From contig CM041197.1 in NCBI GenBank assembly GCA_023078555.1, forward strand, positions 3,395,999-3,459,998: a stretch of 64,000 bases of DNA. Reading direction: 5' to 3'. Shown one piece after another: positions 10,312-21,300 of this stretch; within the stretch, counting starts at the first letter, position 1, and each line of letters starts with the position of its first letter. The notes below the pieces were generated by a model. That model was not told the origin of the DNA. It saw nothing but the letters and a program-made list of their open reading frames with translations, and did no database searches. The translations under genes and the position numbers were made by a program. The DNA comes from Ulva prolifera. Lineage: Eukaryota; Chlorophyta; Ulvophyceae; Ulvales; Ulvaceae.

Positions 10312-13300
10312 ATTTTACAAAAGAGCGAACGGGAGAAAACAAACACTGAAACCGAATCTCACCCGAATCAACTGCAACATACACTCACACACACACACGA
10401 ACGCCACAACCGCACTCACAACTCAGTCCGGCAGGATCGCGTCCTCCAGGCCCGCATCATATCGCAACCCTTGCTCCCGAGAGATGACAAGCCCAGACTT
10501 CCGATACATATCCGCATTGCCGCGCTGCAATGACACCGACAACACCCGCAGCGCCCACTGGACAAACGCGCCTTTGGAGATGCGCCCACTGGCAGCGGCC
10601 ACATCCCCCAACTGACCGACGAACCTCACGGCAGCCGTGCCCATGAAGCCACACGATTCGACCGCAAACGGAACAAACCGGAACGCGGCATGGTCAGGCA
10701 CGTCCCGCCGGAAGCGGTCCCGTTTCCTGTCCTCCGCCCGCTCCGCCGTCGCACCCGTCTCCCGCGCCGCAGCGGCCACGTATGAGGCCGCCGGCGCATG
10801 CGTGACCACGACGTCCACGGCCGCCATCTCCAGGCGCGGCATGACCACGACGACGTCCCCGCGGCGATTCAGCTCAACACCCGCGCCCCTCGCGAGGGCA
10901 CGGTAGAGCGGCTCCAGGGCAGACTGCAGTCCGGCGTAAGAGGCGACCAGGCGCAAGGCACGAGCCAGGTTATCATGGCGCATCTGGGTCTCCTTTGCCA
11001 CCTTCTTGCAGACCATGGCGTGGTCTGGTTCGGCGGCAACACCTGCACTGCATTTGCACGGAGGGGGGGGGACGTCCGTCGGGACGCGGAATCGCAGGCG
11101 GTGCCACACCGCCAGGACAAACATGTCGTCGCCCATGGTGAGAATGCCGCCCGGCAGAGCGGAGAGGAAGGCGCCTGCAGGCCCCCCCGAGGCGCTCCTG
11201 AGCCACGCCGCTTCCCGCCTGCCGGCCGGCGTGTCGAGGTCGATGCCCTGTAGCACGAGCGAGGCCGCATGGTCCGCGACCGCGCGCCCCACCTCGCGCT
11301 GGGCCGCTAGCAGCTTGCCCGAGACGAACTCGTCCGGCAGGTCACGGGCATCCGCCTCCCACCCCAGCAGCTCATGCAGCTCGTCGAACAGGCCCTGCCA
11401 GCGCTGCAACAGACTGCCCCGGCTGTGGCCGCGGAGGGGGCGGAGCAGGTCCGGGCAGCCGGCGAGGTTGCGCTCGGCCGTGCCGGCCCCCGACAGGAAA
11501 GCCGCGTCAGCGACGCTGTCCACCAGCATCGTCAGTCCGAGTCCGCCATGCCTGACAGGGGACATCAGCCGGTAGGCAAGCCGCCGCGTCTCAGCGTCAG
11601 TGGCCGAGTTGTCAGACGCGGCAGCAGCCTCCGCAACCGCCGGCGGCAGGCACAGGATTGCGGCGGCACCGCGCCACACAGCGGCCTCCGCCCTGCGCAT
11701 GTGCGGCTCGAGCACGGCATACGGCACCGTCCGCATCAGGTGCGTCATGCGCACACTCAAGGACACACGCAGCAGGAGGAACTGCGCCTGCACTGAGAGC
11801 GGGATGCGCACGAGGGTCTCGACGAGGCCCTCGACCTCGCGCGCCCGCGCGTCCAGCACCTCGGCGACGTACTCCGGGGTGCCCAGCGGCGTGCCGACAG
11901 CCTTGAAGCCCGCGTGCAGATCCCGAATGCCGAGCTCTGCGGCCACGGCGGCCGCCGCCTCGGCGTCGGCGCTGTGGACGCCGCATTTTGCCGGGTTCAC
12001 CTCAAGCCCAATGCTGCGCACGCCGTCAGCTTCCACGCACAGCCGCCGGAACACGGCAGCTCCAGCCGCGAGGTCGCCCGCAATGCTGATGTCGTCCAGG
12101 TACGCCACCACAGGTGCGCCGGCGCCTGACGCGTCGACGCGCTCCAAGACAGGCTGCAGGGTCAACGCAAACAGGAGGGGGCCCAGGGGGTCACCTTGGC
12201 GGACGCCACGTTGGCAGAGGACCGGCTCGACGTCCTCCGGAGCGCCCGCGATGCGCAGCGGGGTCCCGGCGCCGTACGCCCACTGCGTGAAGGGCAGCAG
12301 CGCCGGGGCACGCTCCTTCACGGCAGCGAACATGGCCGCGCGGTCGATGCAGTTGAAGGCGTTCTTCATGTCGACCGAGAACACCGAAGCGCCCTCGGCC
12401 AGAGCAGAAGACAGGCCGTGCACGACTGTCTCGGTCCCGCCCCGTGTGCCAACGCCGACCTGCAGCGGCGCCAGGCTCTCTCCGATGTCGCGGCCGTACT
12501 CGCGCAGGGCGCACACTGCCGCGAACCGGTACCAGGTCTCCCCCACCGCGATCGGCCGCGTGCCACCGTCCGGCTTCTCCAGGCCGATGAGGAGCCCGTC
12601 CAGCAGGAACGTCTCCCGTGGCAGCATGCCGGACAGCATGTGGTTGACGACCGCCAGCAGCGCGTCGGTGGCTGCGTCCGAGGATTGGCATGCTGCGCAG
12701 ATCATCTCGAACGTCCAGCCGGACGGGCCGGCCGACGACCCTCGATGGTGTGCGCTCACGGCGGCCACCGCCGCCACCAGCGCCTCCCGTGTCAGGCACA
12801 GAGCGGGGACATCCGGGTTCGGCTCCAGAGGGACCGGCGGATCTGCTGGCGGGAACAATGCGCGCAGATCGGCTTGGACCTCCGGGGACCGTGCATCTGC
12901 GGGCTTGCCCTCCTGCAATCCGCGGCCAGCTTTGTGAATGGAGCGCTTGATGCGAAAACATCTGTCGATGTGTTGCGCCCGCAGCTGATCTGCAGACATG
13001 GGAGCTTTGCGCCTCCCGGGCCAGCGGCCGGGCGGCGTGTCCTCCCACATCTCCACGGGCAGCCCGAGGGCGTAGTCGCGGCACCGCCCTGCCGCCGCTT
13101 TCCCAGAGCGCCGCCCCCTGCTGTACGCTAGCAGGCGCATGGGCAGGCGCATGAGCTCCTCGAAAGCGGCAACAACCTCCTCTCGCGCGCTGTCGCCGCG
13201 CGCATGCGTGCACGCGTCGGCCACCAGCTCCCACACCCTGGTGCACGACTCGGCCCACCCCAGCCGGGCGGCTGGGGGGACATGCTGCGGCAGGCGCAGC

Positions 13301-14200
13301 CGTGGGGCCGCGTTGGCCCGCTGCACTGGCGGGGCAGATGCAGCCGCACGGAGCCCGGCCTGTCTGCGGGGGCCCGCCCGCTGCGACGTCGACTGGCTAC
13401 CTGCTCCCCGTCCCTTGCCTTTCTTCTTACCTCCCCGCCGGGCACGTTGCTGCTTGGCGTTGCCGCCCGTGCCCCCACTGGCCCGCGCAGGGGGGGGTGC
13501 GCCGGCGGCTGCTGCGGCTTGGCGATGTGGCCGGCGGGTAGCAGACTGCTTGGCTGCTGCGCCTGCGAGGCCAGGAGGTGGGGGAAGGGGCGGGGAAGGG
13601 GTGTCGGCGGAGGCGGGCGGGGGTGGATGGTGGCACTGTGCAGTGCCGTGAGCCCTGTCGTGCTGGTCGTTGCTGGTGGCTGGCGGCTGCTGAGGGGCAG
13701 CCGTGGCGAGCTGAGTCTCACCAGGCACCACATTCAGCGCCGATTTTACCTGTTTGCTTGTATCTGCAGAGAGATGAGCCTCGGTAGCTGTCCCGCTGGC
13801 AGGTGCTGCGCGCCGGCGCTTGGGCTGTGGAGACCCGCGCGGTGACTCGCGCTGCACGACTGCGAGCTGTCCATTGTTGCAGTTAACAACTTCATTAGTA
13901 TCTAGGATGCTACGTTGGTCTGTAATCAATAGGCTAGGTCGCACGGGCGACTGCGAAGCGTGCTGGCGGTTCAGGTCGCTCAGCTTTGCCTTTGACGGCT
14001 CCTTCCGCTTCGGCTTGCCCATGGGACCCTAGCATTGCAGATATGGCCTAACAAGTATTATCAAATGCCAAGCGCCGAGCCTCCGGGGGCTCGACTGCCA
14101 TGCCGTGGACGGGGTCAATCGACACGACCAGCAACGAAAACACAGCAACCCGTGGACGGGGTCAATCGACACGACCAGCAACGAAAACACAGCAACCTAG
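10312..14200 (-). mobile_element. Non-LTR (LINE-like) retrotransposon with intact ORF
   Basis: The unit consists of a 5' region with a 47-bp tandem duplication (14104-14197), one long ORF (14022-10423) and a 3' UTR of about 110 bp. The 3' UTR ends, on the minus strand, in TCCCGTTCGCTCTTTTGTAA. That 3' end recurs at 15238-15296 and, in shorter form, at other sites. Exact termini and target-site duplications could not be fixed by eye. Confidence 0.8.
10423..14022 (-). CDS. Retrotransposon polyprotein: reverse transcriptase plus C-terminal endonuclease-like domain
   Basis: A single uninterrupted frame of 1199 residues starts at ATG 14022. Residues 1-260 are low-complexity, basic and proline-rich, with an RRGGKKKGKGRG stretch (nucleic-acid binding or nuclear targeting, inferred). 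RT motifs: FSVDMKNAFNCID near 546, QRGVRQGDPLGP near 604 and the catalytic YLDD at 641-644. A CKC...H...C zinc-knuckle-like motif lies near 985-1003. The C-terminus (about 1050-1170) has GDVVVV...VDVVV, KRDRF and FVPFAVESCGFMG, resembling the restriction-like endonuclease of R2/CRE/NeSL-type non-LTR elements, which nick the target for primed reverse transcription. No stop or frameshift interrupts it, so it may be young or active. RT identity is certain; the endonuclease assignment is about 0.6. GC content and Ala/Arg bias are higher than in the neighbouring CACTA genes. Confidence 0.95.
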   Translation of the reverse strand: MGKPKRKEPSKAKLSDLNRQHASQSPVRPSLLITDQRSILDTNEVVNCNNGQLAVVQRESPRGSPQPKRRRAAPASGTATEAHLSADTSKQVKSALNVVPGETQLATAAPQQPPATSNDQHDRAHGTAQCHHPPPPASADTPSPPLPPPPGLAGAAAKQSATRRPHRQAAAAAGAPPPARASGGTGGNAKQQRARRGGKKKGKGRGAGSQSTSQRAGPRRQAGLRAAASAPPVQRANAAPRLRLPQHVPPAARLGWAESCTRVWELVADACTHARGDSAREEVVAAFEELMRLPMRLLAYSRGRRSGKAAAGRCRDYALGLPVEMWEDTPPGRWPGRRKAPMSADQLRAQHIDRCFRIKRSIHKAGRGLQEGKPADARSPEVQADLRALFPPADPPVPLEPNPDVPALCLTREALVAAVAAVSAHHRGSSAGPSGWTFEMICAACQSSDAATDALLAVVNHMLSGMLPRETFLLDGLLIGLEKPDGGTRPIAVGETWYRFAAVCALREYGRDIGESLAPLQVGVGTRGGTETVVHGLSSALAEGASVFSVDMKNAFNCIDRAAMFAAVKERAPALLPFTQWAYGAGTPLRIAGAPEDVEPVLCQRGVRQGDPLGPLLFALTLQPVLERVDASGAGAPVVAYLDDISIAGDLAAGAAVFRRLCVEADGVRSIGLEVNPAKCGVHSADAEAAAAVAAELGIRDLHAGFKAVGTPLGTPEYVAEVLDARAREVEGLVETLVRIPLSVQAQFLLLRVSLSVRMTHLMRTVPYAVLEPHMRRAEAAVWRGAAAILCLPPAVAEAAAASDNSATDAETRRLAYRLMSPVRHGGLGLTMLVDSVADAAFLSGAGTAERNLAGCPDLLRPLRGHSRGSLLQRWQGLFDELHELLGWEADARDLPDEFVSGKLLAAQREVGRAVADHAASLVLQGIDLDTPAGRREAAWLRSASGGPAGAFLSALPGGILTMGDDMFVLAVWHRLRFRVPTDVPPPPCKCSAGVAAEPDHAMVCKKVAKETQMRHDNLARALRLVASYAGLQSALEPLYRALARGAGVELNRRGDVVVVMPRLEMAAVDVVVTHAPAASYVAAAARETGATAERAEDRKRDRFRRDVPDHAAFRFVPFAVESCGFMGTAAVRFVGQLGDVAAASGRISKGAFVQWALRVLSVSLQRGNADMYRKSGLVISREQGLRYDAGLEDAILPD

Positions 14201-14270
14201 TCTAGCAACCTAAGCAACCTAACCTAAGCAACCTAACCGAAAACACAGCAACCTAGTCTATGCAGTATCA
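14104..14270. repeat. 47-bp tandem duplication plus AGCAACCTA repeats, 5' of the retrotransposon ORF
   Basis: A 47-bp unit beginning CGTGGACGGGGTCAATCGAC occurs at 14104-14150 and 14151-14197 without mismatch. It is followed by degenerate AGCAACCTA/ACCTA units to about 14267. It lies about 80 bp upstream of the ORF start, where 5'-UTR promoter repeats of LINEs are often found; a promoter role is inference. Confidence 0.85.
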
Positions 14271-15237
14271 AGCCTGTCGACGTCGCACAGCAGCCCTTTC
14301 AACAAACAAGTTTCGCGAATTTTGCGCGAGAAACTCTGTGGTAGCGTGCATTGTCTGGATGTTGGAGGGATCTGATCTCGGCCGAGGTGTTGAAGTCGTC
14401 TGAAAAGCAGGCGCCCATGCGCGTTCGATGCTGGTCGTGCCGCAGGCGCCTGACGTCAAGCATCTGCAGGACGAGGCTGGCTATACATAGCTATTTACAT
14501 ATGAATTTTGAGAACGGTGTGCAGCACTCATGTAGTGTGGCAACACGCATCGCAACGGTCGCCTCAATGTACCAGTTTACAGACGTGGAAGATGCCAGGG
14601 TCTAAGTCTTCAACACAATAATGACAGGCTACTCTCATGTTGCAGCTTCTATGAATCCCGGGGGCTCAGCTGCCTGTGCCTGTTGTGATACTATGTGCTA
14701 CACTCGCCAGTGTGGGGTCTGCTGCTGCTGCCGCAGAGACAGTGTCTGCTGGCAGTGTCGTCGCGTTGGTGGGCAGTTGATTGCCAGTGGCTACGTGGGT
14801 CATGCGTTCTCGCAGCCCGTGGGATGTGCTCACATCAGACACTGTGACAGTGTGGACACTGCTGGCTGCATGATGTCCAGCTGCAACAGTTCATGCGCTG
14901 CAAGGTAGACAATGACTCTGTTGGATCTTCAAATGGTCAGTTCCCTGACTGCTCCCGGGGTGGAGTGTGAGCGCCACCAACATCCATATGATATCATTGC
15001 GTTGCAGAGCTTAGACGGGAGATGATCAGGGCGCCAGGGATCGCGCGCGGGCGCTGCATATGAAGCGGTCATGTATGTCATGCGACCAAAAACACACAGA
15101 TATCTTGTACTTTGGCGAAGACCAGACGGCTGCGTGTGAGTGGCAGCGCGGGTGGATCTGTGCGCAGGGCCGCCTGGTCGGTGGAGGTGCTCTGTCGCCA
15201 CAGTGCAACCCCCTGTGCAGCCTGTCCTTACGTGTTG

Positions 15238-15296
15238 AAGTTGATTTGGATAAGATTCGGTTGCAGTGTTTGTTTCTCCCGTTCACTCTTTTGTAG
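15238..15296 (+). repeat. Retrotransposon 3'-end fragment / short dispersed repeat
   Basis: AAGATTCGGTTGCAGTGTTT followed by GTTTCTCCCGTTCACTCTTTTGTAG closely matches the reverse complement of 10315-10375, the 3' UTR of the LINE-like element. It is therefore either a severely 5'-truncated copy or a SINE that shares the LINE tail. Confidence 0.7.
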
Positions 15297-15368
15297 CACC
15301 TGTGCAGCCTGCCCTTACGTGTCTCACATGTGCACATGACATCTCCATTGGGGGCGGCGGCGCAGCCC

Positions 15369-15545
15369 GGCGGCACCCCGCAACTTGAACACCCCCGGCG
15401 GCACCCCGCAACTTGAACACCCCCGGCGGCACCCCGCAACTTGAACACCCCCGGCGGCACCCCGCAACTTGAACACCCCCGGCGGCACCCCGCAACTTGA
15501 ACACCCCCGGCGGCACCCCGCAACTTGAACACCCCCGGCCGCACC
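15369..15545. repeat. 28-bp minisatellite, 6 copies plus partial units
   Basis: The unit GGCGGCACCCCGCAACTTGA (first 20 of 28 bp) starts at 15369, 15397, 15425, 15453, 15481 and 15509, with a degenerate seventh at 15537. The copies are nearly identical. Since 28 is not a multiple of three, each minus-strand frame cycles through all phases, and all three remain open through the array. Confidence 0.95.
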
Positions 15546-16111
15546 TCGTCCATTGCCAGGAGCCTCGCAGAAGAACCCTGCGGTCCCCCTGCAACACAAG
15601 TGAGTGACACAAAGACAGGCTGTATGACCGACAGCACTGCAGCGAACGATCGCGCGAGCCATGGCGAATGTCGTCCTGTGTGAGCTGGTCCTGCTGACTC
15701 GGAGCCGCCTCCTGCATGCTGTTGGCGGCGTGGTCATGATCATGATCACGCAGGCTTCAAGGCACCTGGGCCACGCACACCGGGGCCGAGGCGGCGTGGC
15801 CGTGTTGGCGGCACCTCACATGGCCGTGGCGCAGCGGCCGTGCTGCAGCCTACAAACCCCACGGCCGACACACAACATCACAACCACCAGCACCACAACG
15901 CCCGCCGCCGTACGACAGGGCCAAACCCAACACACCGCTGCCTGAGGCCGCCCATCATGGCCGCCCGATTGCCGGGGGCCGCCCTGGCCCCAAGACCCGG
16001 GCCACCCCCACCCCACCAAGCCACTGGCTGTGCTGTGCTGTGCACGCGCGACGCACCTGCTCCAAGTACCGCTGAGGCCTTTACGTCAATGAAACAATGG
16101 GCTGTCAGATC

Positions 16112-16910
16112 ACGTATACAGAAGAGTGACAGGGCGCAATCCCGTAAGCGTTCTTAACATGTGCACACGGATCTATCACGAATTCGAACCAGCCTCGCCG
16201 GTAAACAAACAGCAGACGTCTGACAACAGTACAAACAGCAGTACAAACAGCAGTACTGGCAATGGGCCGGCTACAGGAAACTTGTCGGCGCCGTCAGCAC
16301 GTATACATGCAGCAACACCACATGGGGCGCCGTGCTTCACTCGGAACTTGCCCGTCATGATGACGCGTCACTGCGGGGGTCGTGGCCGTGGGCACTTCAT
16401 CGCGAGGGGCCTGTGCGCGGCCGACGCTGACGGGCGCCGTGATCGCGAGTAGTCTGTGTTGCAACTTGCGAGGAGGCGCGCGGTCAATCCAAGACAACGC
16501 CCAAGCACACCAACGCCATCGCTGCATGTCCTGCAAGGCTCACACGAATGAGTGTACTCATATTTCGCGAGATTTGAACCATTCACTCGTCTGTAACACA
16601 GTACTACACGTGCGCTCTTACACGTGAAGCACACGCTGTGGATGTTCACAAGAAGCTTCGTATAAGAATCACTGGCCATTCACTCTTTTGTAAAACTGGC
16701 CAGCATATCCGATCTTCCATCGCAGGCTGATTTCCTGGTATGCACCGCTGCTAGCACGTGAATACGTCTTGAAAGAATTCGTCGTGCACGTTGTCGATCG
16801 TTCGTCTGACAAATCCCTTGGGCGCTGCTGTAGCGTTGCTGTGTGTGCGGCTGTTGATTCTGAAGAGATTCTTTTGCTGTGATGTGTCTATTCCCGTTCA
16901 CTCTTCTCAT
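16112..16910. repeat. Cluster of the CCRTTCACTCTTYTGTA dispersed motif
   Basis: Four copies lie within 800 bp: minus at 16117-16134, plus at 16579-16598 and 16677-16696, and plus at 16891-16907. Other copies: plus 697-720, minus 10315-10334, plus 15275-15296, minus 47048-47066, minus 57866-57885, plus 58566-58586. I see no gene between 14600 and 18330. Confidence 0.6.
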
Positions 16911-17697
16911 GGCACTTGCCTGCAGCTGAAAACATCCATCTCGCGGCTGCATCGCGCGCGTGCCTGTCGACCAGGGCAGACGTCTCGTGCGCGTAATCAG
17001 CTATCGCCAGAGTTATGACGCGTCTCAGCACACGAGGCAACTCAGCAACTCAGCAACTCTCAATCGCGTCCCCATGACGGCCGCGGACACGTGCACACGG
17101 CATGCATGCATTGTCCGCCGCCGCGTGCTACGTCCGCCCACCTACACGTGTCCGCCTCAGATGCATGTAAAGTAAATCTGAGTTTACTTGGCCGTATCCT
17201 ATTGGACATTGACAACTCCGGACATGTGCTGTTGCAAGCGTTGCAATTGACCGCAGGCAGTCAGCACTATGGCGCCGGTGCTGTGTGACAGTCACTGCAT
17301 CCGGGTGGGGGGGCCGCCTTGGAGCGGACTCGGTGGGACAGCAATGTCACAGTATGCGATTGCGGCTCATGCATATAAATGACGTACTACTAGTAGTACC
17401 TGCCACTCCATCCTGTGTGATTTGAATTTGAGCAGCATCTGCAACTCAGGCCATGCCCCATATGTGTGTGTGCACGCCTACGCACATATGCCATGCATGT
17501 CCGAGTCTGGCAATAATTGCCTTGATCGTTTCACATGTGCGGAAGTATACTTGTGCTGGCCCCAATGGATTAAATTTGCAATGACCGCATGCAGTGCATC
17601 AATATTGAACTCATGTTCATGGGGCAATGTTGCGTCAATATTGAACGGTTCATGGGCCGGCAATTGACATGAGTCTGATGATCAATATGACACTCTG

Positions 17698-17718
17698 CCC
17701 CCCCCCCCCCCGGGGGGG
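17698..17718. repeat. C14G7 homopolymer junction
   Basis: Fourteen C are followed directly by seven G. It can fold back on itself and is a likely site of length variation or assembly uncertainty. Confidence 0.95.
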
Positions 17719-18330
17719 CTGCCACAGTACTTTGTATGTGATCACGTGATCTTGCGCCTTACCGTGACGCCGGCTCTGCCCTGCCGTGGCCGTCCAGCTA
17801 TACTAGCTAGCGCTAGCTATATAAGTCGCCGGTAAAGACATGCCACATTCCACTCTCCACTTCCACAATTGTTTGCAAAGCACACGTGTGCCGTATACAT
17901 CATTAATGAAATGATGTGGGGACATGCAGGCACCGTGGTCACTGCAAATCTATAGCGGCAGTGGAAATGGAGATGAGTTCAGCATCCCATCAGTACCGAA
18001 TATGCGTCAAGTTCTGTAGCAGGGTCAGTGGTGTGTAATATTTCGCATCAAGTCTGCTAATAAGATTTGTAACTCATGCTAGCAGCAGACTCGCCCACAA
18101 GACAATTATGCCATAGCAATTCTGTGGAATCCCTCCTGCAACTAGTCCCGGTTGGGTACTTGTTGCTGTGTGATTGTCTCTAATTTGCACGCCAAATCGT
18201 GCATTGGGTCTATGTGGAGCGATGTTGGCACTCTATGCCATGTGACAGTACGCTGTGTTACCAATTCATGCAATTGCACAACTTGCAATGCACATCATTG
18301 CTCATGTTCAACACTCCTCCATGATATACG

Positions 18331-21300
18331 CTAACCAAACGTAGACATCTTCAGTGTTGGAACGAAAAACTGTTCGTTCCGAGTGCTCACTAGAGTACAG
18401 TCCACCTGGTCTAGTCGCACTCCGTAAGTATAGCCCGCCCCTCCTTGTACGAGTGGCTTCTTCTGTAGCAATGACGGCTTTCTGAGCCTTTCTCCAATGG
18501 ATGTGTCCGTATACCGCACTTCATACCCGTGCAGCGGATCTCCCACAGGCTGCAGTTCATGCATTTCCCCCAGCAGAAAGCGTGTTTTCCGAACAACTCC
18601 ATCTGCTGATGTCTCCTGCCACAAGAAGATATCAGAGATCTTCATCACTGTGTTGATGGCACCTACTCCGCCTTCTGCATTCCCTTGGCCTCCATCTAGC
18701 AGGAATGGCACGTACGCCAAGTAGTCAACTTTTGAAGTCTTGGCCTCGGTGGTCCTCACGAGGAAGTGGCCTCCCTTACACGAAGCCATCTTACTGCGAA
18801 ACAACCGGACGCGTGGTTGCCCGTTGGCACCATTGCCACCCAACAGACCCGGATTCAGCAGGCCTCCCGCCTCGGACCACAATGCCTCGGTGTCTCCAGC
18901 GGCTTTCAGGCTTGTGGCCTGCAGTGCCTGCTTGACCCGTGTGACCTGCATGAAGAGGACCAGGTGCACAACCACGGACGCGCTCGTTGCAATGCAACAA
19001 TGGGCATGTACACGGTGTTTGTGGTACACGGCGTTTGTGGATCAGAATGAAGAGGGTGTATGGTCCTCACCGCGAGATGGTCATCGCTCACATCTTGAAT
19101 GGGCCCAGCGAGCCACTCGTCACCCGCAGTGTCGTCCCGGGCACCTTTTCTGGTGCGTCCTGCAGGGGGGTCGATCTTGTCCAAGAGCGCAGTTGACTGT
19201 GGGCAGCAAGAGGCGATCTTGTCCAGTGCTTGGACAGCCAAGAAGTGATTGGTTCCCACACATTCTGGGTGGCGTGTAGAGCGGTACTTTGTGATTCGTT
19301 TGAAAACCTGCATGCACCTCTCGAGCCACCACTCCGCAGCAAATGCAGTGGGCCCGCAGAGGCGAGCCTGCTCTGCTACGTGTGCCATGCATGTATGCAG
19401 TTGAAATGTCATCAGGTGGTTGGTGTCAAAGTGCTCCTGGACGAGGACGCTGTACTGAAACAGTGCATCTTGGGCAGCATCAATGTGCTCCGGTTGATGT
19501 TGACCTTCTTGATATCGCATGAAGTATACCACTGCAGTGCGGAGATGTCCCCACATCTCCAGAATCCTCTCGTCCACTCCCGCTTCATGCAGGGCATAAG
19601 CGGATACAGTGTCCGCCCAGGTGAGTTTGTCCTCCATCGTCATGTTGGAGCCACTGCATGCGCCAGAATGTTTGGAGATAACGGTCAGAGGTGGTAATGC
19701 TTGGCAATGCCACACGGTGCCAGCGTGCTGGCCTCAATGCATACACCCTGACATGCACACGTACACCTCGCTGCTCAAGCTATTCAGCAGTTGCATCAAG
19801 TGCGCACTGGACGATGTCCGGCAGAGCTGCGGTGAAGCATGTGGTTCCTCGAAGCTCAGCAACTTGCGCTTTTATTGCCTTCCGCGCGTCTCTTGACAGT
19901 ATAATGTCGTTGCCTTGTCGCAGCGGCACCTTGCCACTCCTCGCCATGAGCGCCCAGAAGACTTTGATCAGGCCATTACAGAAAGCGTGTGCTAGCGGGA
20001 TGCGATGCATAGCCTCTGGCCTGCAGAGCATAGCCCGGTGGTGTACTGCGAGTGACATGCAATAGGCTCACGAAGCACATCAACGCAGTCATGACCGGAC
20101 GCTAACCTGTAGTATGGTAGTCTGCTGAACACACATTTCCCATTACGACCCAATGGCAGGTGTTTCTTGTTGCACTCTTTTTGGAATTTCTCGAACTCAC
20201 TCTCGTACACTGCACGGTGCACATCTCGCCGATGTTGATGATCATGTTGTGTATGCAGTTCTCTTGATTGAATCACCTAGCGATCCTGCTACTTTTCTTG
20301 CACATGAGAGTATCGATGAGTATGGATTAATTGGAACGTACCCTTGGCTTTGTCCTGCACGGTAGCATTTGGCCCAAGGGCAGCCAATTTGTTGTTCAGC
20401 TCCGTCACGTAGATCTCTCTCTCTTTTTCTGTTGCCACCAAGGCAGCTTCCGCGATGAGCTCGTCCAGATCGTCATCAATCAAGAGGAGCTTTGCTGCCT
20501 CTTTGTCAAATGAGCCATCCTCAGCAGAGTATTCGAAGCCTGCATGTGTAGACATGCTGCAAGGTCCGGCTTCAGGCACGATTGGAGCATTTCTTTCAGC
20601 CTTGCATGCACAGCCTCCATACGATGTGGCGTTCAGTACTGTATCTCCGGGGGACCCATCTTCCGTCGGCTTCCTCTTAGACGCCAACAGCATGCAGCGA
20701 GGGCATGCTGCTGGAGCAGCAATCCCCACCGAATGCCGGAGTTTCGCGGCAAATGGTGTGTCCCCATGTAGTGCCATCAATACTGGAAACCAGTGCTCCA
20801 GCACGACCGGCAACACGACACTCGCTGCCTCTGCAGCTTGATGCATTGCCTGAGACGCGGTGTCAAGTGCAGTTTGTGCCCCGAGTAGCTGAGCACTTGC
20901 AACGTCGTTGTCCGGATCCGCATTTTTGGCAATCACAGCTGCTGCGTGGACAGCCTCCGCCGCTTTCAGAGCTTCTGCTGCTTGATTGGCTGCCACATGG
21001 AATGGGTGCGGGGCGCTCCAAGCCATCGGAATACCGTCAACGTCTGCAAGCATGGGCGCACTTCATGACACCGCGTTCAGCACAGAGTGGTGGAGTCTGA
21101 GTGGGCTGAGCTCGCACTGCCTGTGGTCCGTGATGGGGCGTGGTCACATAGGAAATCAACGGTGTGCTTGAGAATGTGGTCCAGAGTGCCAGGCTCTGTA
21201 GGTCCCTCGATAATGATCAGAGGAGCCACTGCTCGCGCTGTCTGGACAATGTGCATTGGCAAGTCTTCGCACTTCACTGCAATGACAGTGGCAGTCCGTT

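Noticed and set aside
11600-12937. Plus-strand open frame of 445 residues
   Set aside because: It lies antisense to the RT domain; its content is Arg/Ser/Ala typical of the complement of a GC-rich gene and shows no domain.
12191-13258. Minus-strand open frame of 355 residues
   Set aside because: Out-of-frame shadow of the retrotransposon ORF on the same strand.
14621-14908. Cys-rich 95-residue frame (CCDTMCYTRQCGVCCCC)
   Set aside because: No signal peptide, splice context or paralog; TGC/TGT richness follows local GTGT/GCTGCTGC composition.
15369-15545. CRISPR-like array
   Set aside because: Units are directly tandem with no unique spacers, in a eukaryotic context.
15026-15749. Three overlapping minus-strand frames across the 28-bp repeat
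   Set aside because: All are produced by the minisatellite being stop-free; no supporting exon or domain.
18721-18735. GTAGTCAACTTTTGAAG resembling the CACTA terminus
   Set aside because: It lies within the transposase C-terminal coding exon and diverges after ten bases.
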